A stretch of DNA of 22,798 nucleotides from positions 1-22,798 of the forward strand of contig JAZNCT010000034.1 of NCBI GenBank assembly GCA_045587665.1, read 5' to 3'. Within the stretch, counting starts at the first letter, position 1. Each line of letters opens with the position of its first letter. This document shows positions 8,291 through 14,950 of this stretch, one piece after another. This stretch comes from SIG710 sp045587665 (lineage in GTDB: Bacteria > Bacillota > Clostridia > Oscillospirales > CAG-272). The position numbers and the translations under genes are program-made. Under the pieces are notes generated by a model, which saw only the letters and a list, made by a program, of their open reading frames with translations, was not told where the DNA came from and made no database searches.

Positions 8291-8428
8291 TTGTTAACCA
8301 ATCCGAACGATCTGTTTATAAACAAGGAAGAAATTTCAGCTTTTGCAGAGGAATATAAAAATTTTGTGCTAAAAGTCATAGGAGAGGAGAGTGAAGATGT
8401 CACAAACACAAATAATAGAACCGATTAA
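8291..8428 (+). CDS. 45-aa small acidic protein, candidate recombination directionality factor
   Basis: TTG start at 8291 behind GAAAGGGAG (8-nt spacing), reading MLTNPNDLFINKEEISAF and ending in NNRTD, then TAA. Stop codon at 8261 in this frame rules out a longer protein. Rich in Glu/Asp/Asn, with one probable amphipathic helix (about residues 12-33). It overlaps the recombinase start by 32 nt, so the two are likely coupled. A possible promoter (TTACTA, 18 nt, TATAAT at 8251-8256) lies 35 nt upstream; its -10 also resembles the mother-cell sigma-E form CATAnAnT. Small partners of this kind reverse serine integrases in SPbeta and skin elements. No sequence family recognised, so function rests on position. 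Confidence 0.5.
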   Translation: MLTNPNDLFINKEEISAFAEEYKNFVLKVIGEESEDVTNTNNRTD

Positions 8429-10121
8429 AAAAGTCCTTAAAATAAATGACGGTGAAAAACACAGTGTGTGTGCCTACTGCCGTGTATCCACAGACGAATT
8501 TGATCAAAAAAATTCACTCACAGCGCAGAAAATGTTTTTCTCGGGGTATTTTGAAAAACACATCAATTGGAACAATGTTGGTATTTTTGCTGACGAGGGG
8601 ATAAGCGGAACATCTCTTGAAAAGAGAGATGAATTTAATAGAATGATCTCTCTTGCTCACAAAAGAAACATAGATATCATTTTGACAAAAGAGGTTTCAC
8701 GTTTTTCACGAAATGTTCGTGATCTTCTTAACATCGTTGAGGATCTGCGAAAAAAAGAAATATATATATGGTTCCTCTCAGACGACATAAATACAGAAAG
8801 TGATGATTATCGAGAAAGGCTTGTTGAGGCTGCCACCGCTGCAGAAAAGGAGAGCCTGAGAACATCAAGACGTGTAAAATGGGGACACCGGCAGCAAATG
8901 CAAAGGGGTGTTGTTTTCGGACGACGGGAAATGTTTGGCTACCGCATCACGAGAGATGAACAGGGCATGCAGAAATTTGAGATCATACCCGAGGAAGCTG
9001 CGGTCATAAAAAGCATTTTCGAATGGTTTGCGGCAGGTGACGGAACGCATATAATTACCCGACGTCTTGAAACAAAAGGTATCAAAACAAAGCGTTTCAA
9101 AAACGGTTGGTCAAGCACAGCCGTTCTGCGGATACTTAAAAATGAAAAATATGTGGGCGATCTGGCGCAAGGAAAAACTTACACTCCCGATCCCCTAACT
9201 CATAAAAAGAAATATAACAACGGAGAATCTCAAATGGTCTATATAACAGACCACCACGCGGAAAGTGCCATAATAACCCGTGAACTTTGGGAAAAGGTAC
9301 AGTTTTTGCTGAAGGAGAATAAGCCGTCTGATGAAATAAAGATTAAATATTCAAACCGATATTGGACATCAGGTAAGGTTTTTTGCGGTTGCTGCGGCAG
9401 TCGATATATAAGCTATACAAAGAGATTAAAAAGCTCAGACTATAAAGCCCTGATATGCTTTGAAAACCATCGGCACGGTCAGGAGAAAAAGCTCACATCA
9501 GATTCGGGTGAAACGTATAAAGTTGGTTGTAACAACAAGCGTGTCAATGATAAGGTCCTCAAAATAGCACTGAAGGATATAACTACCCAAATCATTTCCT
9601 GCAATAAATGTGAGCTATTCAGAGAGGTTTCAAAGGCTGTTGAAAATCTTGACATTGTGCAGGATGGTTCGGCACAGATAAAGTTGCTTGAAAAAAGGCT
9701 GTCCTTGCTTAATAACGAACTGATAGTTTTGACCGACAAGCTGATATCCGGCATTGTTTCGGATAGCGTTTATATGACAGTAAAAGAGGACAAGGAAAAC
9801 AAAATTTCAGAGATCCGAAGCAAGATAACAGCTCTCAAAAACAGTAATAATTTTGATACAACAAAATATTCTCTGCAAAGCAAATACGAGCTGCTGACAA
9901 AAATATTTTCACTTTGCGATGAGGAAATGGGCGGGGAATTGTTTGCTCGAATAACAAAAAAGATCATCGTTCATCCAAATAATATCTTGGAGATTCATCT
10001 GTCTTTTATGCTGCATCCAATATATTTGCAATATAAAACTGTTGGCAGAGGTCACGATTATAATGCTATATTCAATCTTCTCACGCAAGAAAAAACAGAT
10101 TGCTTGCGTTTATATTTGTAA
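8397..10121 (+). CDS. Large serine recombinase of the cotJC element
   Basis: 574-aa site-specific recombinase. The N-terminal resolvase domain (about 20-165) has the catalytic Ser31 in AYCRVSTDE, then DEGISGTS and KEVSRFSRNVRDLL. A Recombinase domain follows (about 175-290: GYRITRDEQG, ITRRLETKGIKTKR, VLRILKNEKYVGD), then a zinc ribbon (CGCCGSRY near 350 with a later Cys, VGCNNKR) and a C-terminal coiled-coil (about 430-510). This is the architecture of SpoIVCA and TnpX-type enzymes. ATG at 8397 is preferred over GTG at 8391 because AGGAGAGGAG then has proper spacing. No inactivating change seen. It should both insert and, with a partner, excise the element. Base composition is visibly more AT-rich than the cargo genes. 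Confidence 0.95.
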   Translation: MSQTQIIEPIKKVLKINDGEKHSVCAYCRVSTDEFDQKNSLTAQKMFFSGYFEKHINWNNVGIFADEGISGTSLEKRDEFNRMISLAHKRNIDIILTKEVSRFSRNVRDLLNIVEDLRKKEIYIWFLSDDINTESDDYRERLVEAATAAEKESLRTSRRVKWGHRQQMQRGVVFGRREMFGYRITRDEQGMQKFEIIPEEAAVIKSIFEWFAAGDGTHIITRRLETKGIKTKRFKNGWSSTAVLRILKNEKYVGDLAQGKTYTPDPLTHKKKYNNGESQMVYITDHHAESAIITRELWEKVQFLLKENKPSDEIKIKYSNRYWTSGKVFCGCCGSRYISYTKRLKSSDYKALICFENHRHGQEKKLTSDSGETYKVGCNNKRVNDKVLKIALKDITTQIISCNKCELFREVSKAVENLDIVQDGSAQIKLLEKRLSLLNNELIVLTDKLISGIVSDSVYMTVKEDKENKISEIRSKITALKNSNNFDTTKYSLQSKYELLTKIFSLCDEEMGGELFARITKKIIVHPNNILEIHLSFMLHPIYLQYKTVGRGHDYNAIFNLLTQEKTDCLRLYL

Positions 10122-10158
10122 AAGATGACAAATTTTTCACAAAGTTTCGTCAAAACAC

Positions 10159-10193
10159 TTGAAACGCTGTTTATTTTGTGATATAATTGTCAA
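10159..10193 (+). promoter_or_regulatory. Strong promoter of the cargo operon with Rex-like palindrome
   Basis: TTGAAA (10159-10164), 17 nt, perfect TATAAT (10182-10187). The -10 sits inside TTGTGATATAATTGTCAA (10176-10193), which agrees with 11 of 14 fixed positions of the Rex operator (TTGTGAA-4 nt-TTCACAA). It is also inside a wider repeat, TTATTTTG (10171-10178) / CAAAATAA (10191-10198). Rex senses NADH/NAD+ and represses redox genes; control of a dehydrogenase and malic enzyme would make sense, but the match is imperfect. Confidence 0.6.
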
Positions 10194-10221
10194 AATAAAT
10201 ATACTTGGGAGGATTAGCATA

Positions 10222-11331
10222 ATGGCAAAAACAAACATTGTTGATTGGAAAACGATCACAAACTTTGTAATTGATTCTTTTGTTGGATACGGTGTTCCGC
10301 GCCAAGACGCCGAGATCTGTGCCGACGTTCTGCTTGAATCGGACAAGCGTGGTATCGAATCTCACGGATGCAACCGTTTTAAGCCCGTTTATCTTGACAG
10401 AATAAAGGCAGGAATCCAGAACCCTGTAACTAACTTTGAGGTGATCAAGGAAACCGAAACTACCGCAGTTGTAGACGGTCACGACGGTATGGGTCAGGTT
10501 ATTGGTCACAAGGCTATGAGCATGGCTATAGAAAAGGCAAAAAAATACGGTATGGGTATGGTAGTTGTTCGTAATTCCTGCCACTACGGTATCGCAGGAT
10601 ATTATACCTCTATGGCTACAAAAGCAGGCTGTATCGGTATGACAGGTACAAACGCACGTCCCACAGTTGCTCCTACCTTTGGTGTTGAGGGTGCATTCGG
10701 CACAAACCCTCTCACTCTCGGTGTTCCTACCGACGAAGCCTTCGACTTCAACTTTGACTGCGCTACATCTATTACTCAGAACGGTAAGCTCGAATACTAT
10801 GAGAGAATAGGTCACGAGCTTGCTGACGGCACTGTTGTCGGCCCCGACGGAAAGGCTGTTACAGGTGATGCAGGTGCGGCTCTGAAGAGAATCGGAAGCG
10901 GAGATGCTGCTCTCACTCCCGTTGGCGGTATCGGCGAAGAGCTTGGCGGCTACAAGGGCTACGGTTTCGCGATGTTTGTTGAATTTCTCAGTGCTGTTCT
11001 TCAGGACGGTCAGTACGGTAAAGCTCTAACAGGCAAGGGCGCAAATGGTGAAAAGGTTCCCTTCGGTCTCGGTCACTTCTTTATCGCTATTGATACAGAG
11101 CATTTCCTTGGCGAGGATCTTTGCCGCAAGAAGGCAGGCGATATCATCCGTGAGGTTCGCTCCACAAAGAAAGCACCCGGTGCAGAGCGCATCTACACAG
11201 CAGGTGAGAAGGAATATGAGATCCGCTTGGCTCGCCACGCGGGTGTTCCGATAAACGAGTCTGTTCAGAAGGAATTTATCGCTGTTCGCGATGAGCTCGG
11301 ACTTGACTATAAGTTCCCCTTTGAGGACTAA
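10222..11331 (+). CDS. Malate/L-lactate dehydrogenase, Ldh2 family
   Basis: NAD(P)-dependent 2-hydroxyacid dehydrogenase of the type-2 malate/lactate dehydrogenase fold (PF02615), unrelated to classical Rossmann MDH/LDH. Family motifs: ESHGCNRF (His48), TAVVDGHDGMGQV, VRNSCHYGIAGYY (His121), TNARPTVAPTFGVEGAFGTNPL, DFNFDCATS and GGYKGYGFAMFVEFL. 369 aa, normal length. Start set by GGGAGG 10 nt before the ATG. With malic enzyme 36 nt downstream it most likely interconverts malate and oxaloacetate, but lactate or sulfolactate cannot be excluded from sequence. It is cargo of the cotJC element and has its own strong promoter; codon use resembles highly expressed host genes more than the recombinase. 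Confidence 0.87.
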   Translation: MAKTNIVDWKTITNFVIDSFVGYGVPRQDAEICADVLLESDKRGIESHGCNRFKPVYLDRIKAGIQNPVTNFEVIKETETTAVVDGHDGMGQVIGHKAMSMAIEKAKKYGMGMVVVRNSCHYGIAGYYTSMATKAGCIGMTGTNARPTVAPTFGVEGAFGTNPLTLGVPTDEAFDFNFDCATSITQNGKLEYYERIGHELADGTVVGPDGKAVTGDAGAALKRIGSGDAALTPVGGIGEELGGYKGYGFAMFVEFLSAVLQDGQYGKALTGKGANGEKVPFGLGHFFIAIDTEHFLGEDLCRKKAGDIIREVRSTKKAPGAERIYTAGEKEYEIRLARHAGVPINESVQKEFIAVRDELGLDYKFPFED

Positions 11332-11367
11332 TTCTGATAACTTACAAATGGAAGGGTGTTTTATCTT

Positions 11368-12546
11368 ATGAATATCAGAGAAGAATCGCTTCAAAAGCAT
11401 TATGAGTGGAACGGCAAGATCGAGGTCGTTTCCCGTGTTCCCGTAGAGAATCGTCAGGATCTGTCTCTCGCATATACCCCCGGTGTTGCAGAGCCTTGTC
11501 TTGAGATCCAGAAGGATGTAAATAAGTCCTATGAGCTTACACGCCGCAAGAACCTTGTTGCCGTAATCACCGATGGAACAGCCGTTCTTGGTCTTGGCGA
11601 TATCGGTCCCGAGGCAGGCATGCCCGTTATGGAAGGAAAGTGTGTGCTTTTCAAAGAATTTGCCGATGTTGATGCTTTCCCCCTTTGCATTCGTTCTAAG
11701 GATGTTGACACCATTGTCAACACTATCACGCTTCTTGCAGGAAGCTTCGGCGGCATCAATCTTGAGGACATTTCTGCTCCTCGCTGCTTTGAGATCGAAC
11801 GCCGACTGAAGGAAACCTGCGATATTCCCGTATTCCACGATGACCAGCACGGCACAGCGATAGTTGTTGCAGCTGCTCTCCTTAATGCGCTTAAGGTCGT
11901 TGGCAAAAAGCTCGGTGATGTTCGCATCACAATGAGTGGAGCCGGCGCTGCGGGAATCTCAATCGCAAAGCATCTGATCAATATGGGTGCAGACCCGAAG
12001 AAGATGCTTATGTGTGACATAAACGGAATCCTTTGCGAGGGTGACGACAGAATGAATCCTGCTCAGGCGGCAATGGCAGCTATAACAAATGCCGATCACA
12101 AAACAGGAACCCTGGCAGATGCACTCAAGGGGGCTGATATTTTTGTTGGTGTTTCTGCTCCCAATATTGTAACTAAAGAAATGATTGCAAGCATGGCAGA
12201 AAACTCTATTGTTTTCCCCATGGCAAACCCCACCCCCGAGATCATGCCCGATCTTGCAAAAGAAGCCGGCGCAAGGATCGTTGGAACAGGACGCTCCGAT
12301 TTCCCCAACCAGATCAACAATCTACTTGCATTTCCCGGTATTTTCCGCGGTGCGCTTGATTGCCGCGCATCTTGCATCAATGAAGAAATGAAGGTTGCCG
12401 CATCTCATGCGCTTGCATCCCTTATTCCCGAAAGTGAGCTTAACGAGGAGAATATCATCGTTTCTGCGCTTAATAAGAGCGTTGCTCCCGTTGTTGCAAA
12501 AGCAGTTATCGACGCCGCAAACAAAACAGGCGTTGCAAGAATATGA
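11368..12546 (+). CDS. NAD(P)-dependent malic enzyme, short form
   Basis: Oxidative decarboxylation of L-malate to pyruvate and CO2, making NAD(P)H (reversible). Motifs: LAYTPGVAEPC with catalytic Tyr36, LVAVITDGTAVLGLGDIGP, PVMEGKCVLFKEFA with Lys91, metal-binding NLEDISAPRCFEIE (Glu133, Asp134) and FHDDQHGTA (Asp158, Asp159). A Rossmann motif GAGAAGISIAKHL and ANPTPEIMPDLA follow. 392 aa, the usual short bacterial form without the extra domains of the phosphotransacetylase-fused type. ATG at 11368 preferred over GTG at 11356 because GGAAGGG sits at the right distance. Co-transcribed with the Ldh2 gene and closed by its own terminator. Coenzyme choice is not decidable here. Confidence 0.93.
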   Translation: MNIREESLQKHYEWNGKIEVVSRVPVENRQDLSLAYTPGVAEPCLEIQKDVNKSYELTRRKNLVAVITDGTAVLGLGDIGPEAGMPVMEGKCVLFKEFADVDAFPLCIRSKDVDTIVNTITLLAGSFGGINLEDISAPRCFEIERRLKETCDIPVFHDDQHGTAIVVAAALLNALKVVGKKLGDVRITMSGAGAAGISIAKHLINMGADPKKMLMCDINGILCEGDDRMNPAQAAMAAITNADHKTGTLADALKGADIFVGVSAPNIVTKEMIASMAENSIVFPMANPTPEIMPDLAKEAGARIVGTGRSDFPNQINNLLAFPGIFRGALDCRASCINEEMKVAASHALASLIPESELNEENIIVSALNKSVAPVVAKAVIDAANKTGVARI

Positions 12547-12561
12547 TAGTTTAATAAAAAC

Positions 12562-12604
12562 AAGCATCTCCAAAGCAACAATTTTGGAGGTGCTTACTTT
12601 TTTT
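12562..12604 (+). terminator. Terminator of the cargo operon
   Basis: AAGCATCTCCAAA (12562-12574) pairs with TTTGGAGGTGCTT (12583-12595) with one G-U, 8-nt loop, followed by ACTTTTTTT. It lies about 55 bp inside the right end of the element, so cargo transcription is kept out of the cotJ strand. Confidence 0.88.
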
Positions 12605-12628
12605 GAACCCACGAAGTTTATTAAAAGA

Positions 12629-12847
12629 TTAAAAAAGAGATGCACAATTTTTATCTTCTGTACCTATATCTGTAAGAAGTCCGGCAACTCTGGGATCCGG
12701 CATTGTGAAGCGCTGAGAAAGATAGCGCAGGGAAGCACCGAGCTCACCGTCAGGTCCCCCATACTGTGAAAGTATCACCTTTGCAGCTCTTGCATCAGGA
12801 TTTTTTATCTTAACAGGATATTGAAGTCTTTTCTCAAATTCCCACAT
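12629..12847 (-). CDS. cotJC: CotJC, N-terminal 63 codons plus 9 element codons (5' half of a split gene)
   Basis: Begins MWEFEKRLQYPVKIKNP, the normal CotJC start, with AAGGAGG inside the end of cotJB and only one base between the cotJB stop and this ATG. It runs through QYGGPDGELGASLRYLSQR (predicted Mn ligand Glu35) to LLTDIGT at residue 63. It then reads nine unrelated residues (EDKNCASLF) from the element and stops at 12629. As it stands it encodes a 72-aa fragment lacking four of five metal ligands. Fusing codon 63 to 8181 gives a 199-aa protein, about the normal family length. Last gene of cotJA-cotJB-cotJC, a complex of the spore coat made in the mother cell. Confidence 0.92.
   Translation of the reverse strand: MWEFEKRLQYPVKIKNPDARAAKVILSQYGGPDGELGASLRYLSQRFTMPDPRVAGLLTDIGTEDKNCASLF
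12657..12673. other. Right attachment site (att) of the cotJC intervening element
   Basis: TCTGTACCTATATCTGT; element to the left, cotJC N-terminal half to the right. Partner of 8180-8196 in direct orientation, so recombination deletes the element as a circle rather than inverting it. On the minus strand the site encodes TDIGTE of CotJC. Confidence 0.8.
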
Positions 12848-12848
12848 A

Positions 12849-13133
12849 TCAGCAGCCTCCTTCGTAAGCTTCCCAGGGCATATAGCCCTCATTCCATACC
12901 CAACCGTCGCCGCATACTAAGCCATATGCGTCAAGAGCACCGAATTTCTCGGTGAAACTATCCATAAGCATTTTTCTTTTGCCAAGATATTCCTTTATCA
13001 TTTCAAGAGCTTCGGTGCAATTTGGATGTGTGTCAAGATAAAGTCTCAGGTCGTCTATTGCAAAGCTGAGCTTTCCTATTTCTTCAAGTGCTGTGTTTCT
13101 GCTTCTTGAGCTTGCGTTTTCATTTCTCAGCAT
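12849..13133 (-). CDS. cotJB: Spore coat protein CotJB
   Basis: Small spore-coat protein, 94 aa, of the CotJB family. Recognised by LEEIGKLSFAIDDLRLYLDTHPNC near residues 16-39 and the C-terminal GDGWVWNEGYMPWEAYEGGC. In B. subtilis it is encoded with CotJA and CotJC and is needed for their assembly in inner coat layers. The ATG at 13133 overlaps the cotJA stop by 7 nt and its stop is one base from the cotJC start, so all three are translationally linked. No damage seen. Confidence 0.9.
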   Translation of the reverse strand: MLRNENASSRSRNTALEEIGKLSFAIDDLRLYLDTHPNCTEALEMIKEYLGKRKMLMDSFTEKFGALDAYGLVCGDGWVWNEGYMPWEAYEGGC

Positions 13134-13393
13134 AGCCTTCCTCCATAAGGTAGATTCAGATCCATAAATACAGTTCCTGCCTTTAAAGCGTCACCCGGGG
13201 TATAAAGATTTTCAAATGGCTGACTCAGCACATAAGCCATTGCCAAAACCATTGGCTCTCTAACGCCGCCGCATCCTTCGCTGTCCGGATACAGCCCTTG
13301 GCAATTTGGCCTTGCATCCTGCATATTGTTACCCCTTCTTACACTTTCGGGGGCAGAGAATACAGGTGCATATCTGTAATTTCTGTTTTGCAT
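13127..13393 (-). CDS. cotJA: Spore coat associated protein CotJA
   Basis: 88-aa coat-associated protein. The C-terminal half MAYVLSQPFENLYTPGDALKAG..F-DLNLPYGG is the conserved CotJA core; the N-terminal half is polar and variable with a Cys-containing stretch. Start at 13393 follows GGAG at good spacing; an in-frame start at 13480 would include promoter sequence. First gene of cotJABC. Regulated by a mother-cell sigma factor if the upstream motif is right. Confidence 0.88.
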   Translation of the reverse strand: MQNRNYRYAPVFSAPESVRRGNNMQDARPNCQGLYPDSEGCGGVREPMVLAMAYVLSQPFENLYTPGDALKAGTVFMDLNLPYGGRLC

Positions 13394-13435
13394 ATTTTTC
13401 TCCTTTTCTGCGCAGCACTCGTCTGCGTCTATACT

Positions 13436-13463
13436 TATTTTATGTCGAAAAGACGGCTTTTGT
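13436..13463 (-). promoter_or_regulatory. Mother-cell (sigma-K/sigma-E type) promoter of cotJABC
   Basis: On the minus strand AC (13463-13462), 17 nt, CATAAAATA (13444-13436). This fits the sigma-K form AC-17-CATAnnnTA exactly; the -10 also fits sigma-E (CATAnAnT). The predicted start is about 35 nt before cotJA. In B. subtilis cotJ is sigma-E dependent. Confidence 0.55.
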
Positions 13464-13574
13464 GAAGAAGACTTGATCATAATAGATTTACTGCAAAGAA
13501 AAATAAGAAAAGTATGGTAATTTTACTTGATTTGGTGTATAATATACTTGATAAAGCCTAAAAAGGAGCAGAAA

Positions 13575-14936
13575 ATGAATATAACTGTTGTGGGATGCGG
13601 AAAGATCGGTTCGACTATTATTGCAAGCCTCGTATCTGAGGGTCACGATGTTATTGCTGTTGATAATGATCTGAATGTGATAAATAATATAACAAATCTT
13701 TACGATGTTATGGGTGTGTGCGGAAACGGAGTTGACTGTGACACTCTCGGAGAGGCTAATATAGAAAAATGCGATCTCTTTATAGCCGCAACGGGTTCTG
13801 ACGAGCTGAATATGCTTTCTTGCTTTGTTGCGAGAAGAATGGGGGCAGGACACACTATCGCAAAGATCAACAACCCCGATTATAATGACCAGAATCTTGT
13901 TTTTATGCAAAAGGAGCTGGGATTGTCGCTTTCTGTAAACCCCGAGCTACTGACGGCAAGGGAAATATACAATGTATTAAAGCTTCCGTCTGCGGCTAAA
14001 ATCGAGACCTTTTCAGGCAAGAGCTTTGAAATGGTGGAGCTGATACTCAGAGCTGATTCTCCTCTTGACGGTATGAGCCTTATTGATGTAAGAAAAAAAT
14101 ATAAGGCAGGCTTTCTTGTTTGTGTTGTTCAGCGAGAGGATCAGGTCTACATACCGGACGGAAATTTTGTGCTGAAGAGCGGTGACCGCATTGCGCTTAC
14201 AGCCCCAAGCGATGAGACGCAGCGTCTTATGAAAATGCTGGGACTTATGCAAAGACAAGCTCGCAACATTATGATTTTGGGTGCAAGCAAAACGGCATAT
14301 TATCTCTCTGAGATACTGCTTTCGTCAGGCTGTGCTGTTAAGATAGTTGAGCTTGACCGAGAGCGATGCCTTGAATTTTGCGATAAGCTTGGCGGTGTTT
14401 CGATGATAAACGGTGACGGTGCAGATCAGGAGCTGCTTCTTGAAGAGGGGCTTCCACAGATGGACGCATTCATTTCTCTCACGGGAAAAGATGAAGAAAA
14501 TATACTGCTGTCATTCTTTGCCTCATCTCAAAAGGTTTCAAAGGTTATTTCAAAGGTGAATCGTGATGAATTTGCTTCTATGGCGGCAAGGCTCGGCCTT
14601 GACTGCATCGTGTCTCCGAGAAAGACGGTTTCGGATGTTATAACGAGATATGCCCGCGCTCTTCAGAATTCAGAGGGAAGCAGTAATGTTGAAACTCTGT
14701 ATAAGCTTATGGACGGAAATGCAGAGGCGCTGGAGTTTTCTGTGAAGTCTGATTTCCCTTTGCTTAATATTCCCCTGAAGGATATGGATCTGAAAAATGA
14801 GATACTCATTGCTGGAATAATGAGAGCGAGAAAGACGATAATTCCTGCAGGAAATGATGTGATAATGGCGGGTGACAAGGTGATAATAGTGGCGGCTCAT
14901 CAGCGTATTGATGATCTTGCGGATATTATCAGATAA
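13575..14936 (+). CDS. trkA: Trk potassium uptake regulatory subunit TrkA
   Basis: Cytoplasmic gating subunit of the Trk K+ uptake system. 453 aa with the duplicated RCK layout: first Rossmann domain (VVGCGKIGSTIIASL, residues 4-18, with acidic AVDND at the end of strand 2), first TrkA_C around 140-215, second Rossmann domain (IMILGASKTAYYLSEIL from about 230), and second TrkA_C around 375-453. Full length for the two-RCK type; binds NAD(H)/ATP. AAAAGGAG precedes the ATG. A promoter is likely at TGGTAA (13515-13520), 17 nt, TATAAT (13538-13543). Stops 14 nt before trkH, same operon. Confidence 0.95.
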   Translation: MNITVVGCGKIGSTIIASLVSEGHDVIAVDNDLNVINNITNLYDVMGVCGNGVDCDTLGEANIEKCDLFIAATGSDELNMLSCFVARRMGAGHTIAKINNPDYNDQNLVFMQKELGLSLSVNPELLTAREIYNVLKLPSAAKIETFSGKSFEMVELILRADSPLDGMSLIDVRKKYKAGFLVCVVQREDQVYIPDGNFVLKSGDRIALTAPSDETQRLMKMLGLMQRQARNIMILGASKTAYYLSEILLSSGCAVKIVELDRERCLEFCDKLGGVSMINGDGADQELLLEEGLPQMDAFISLTGKDEENILLSFFASSQKVSKVISKVNRDEFASMAARLGLDCIVSPRKTVSDVITRYARALQNSEGSSNVETLYKLMDGNAEALEFSVKSDFPLLNIPLKDMDLKNEILIAGIMRARKTIIPAGNDVIMAGDKVIIVAAHQRIDDLADIIR

Positions 14937-14950
14937 GGCTTGGTGAAACG

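Larger units (their letters stand above)
8185..12661 (+). mobile_element. 4,477-bp skin-like intervening element inside cotJC
   Basis: Everything between the two cotJC halves. Contents in order, all on the strand opposite cotJC: a 45-aa small ORF, a large serine recombinase, a strong promoter with a Rex-like palindrome, an Ldh2-family dehydrogenase, a malic enzyme and a terminator. No relaxase, replication, capsid or transposase gene is present, so it does not look self-transmissible. The coding frame is kept across the deletion junction and both halves are undamaged, which argues for an excisable element rather than a dead insertion. Known parallels are skin in sigK and SPbeta in spsM, both removed by serine recombinases in the mother cell. 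Developmental excision here is inferred. Confidence 0.85.

Noticed and set aside
8137..8358. ORF with a strongly hydrophobic middle at the left end of the element
   Set aside because: It starts inside antisense cotJC, crosses the att site, has no ribosome binding site, and the hydrophobic run comes from T-rich promoter DNA.
11026..11850. 274-codon open frame opposite the Ldh2 and malic enzyme genes
   Set aside because: It spans two well-supported genes on the other strand and has no recognisable domain or start signal.
12629..12892. Simple disabled cotJC pseudogene
   Set aside because: The missing half is present 4.5 kb away in the right order, strand and frame, with a recombinase between.
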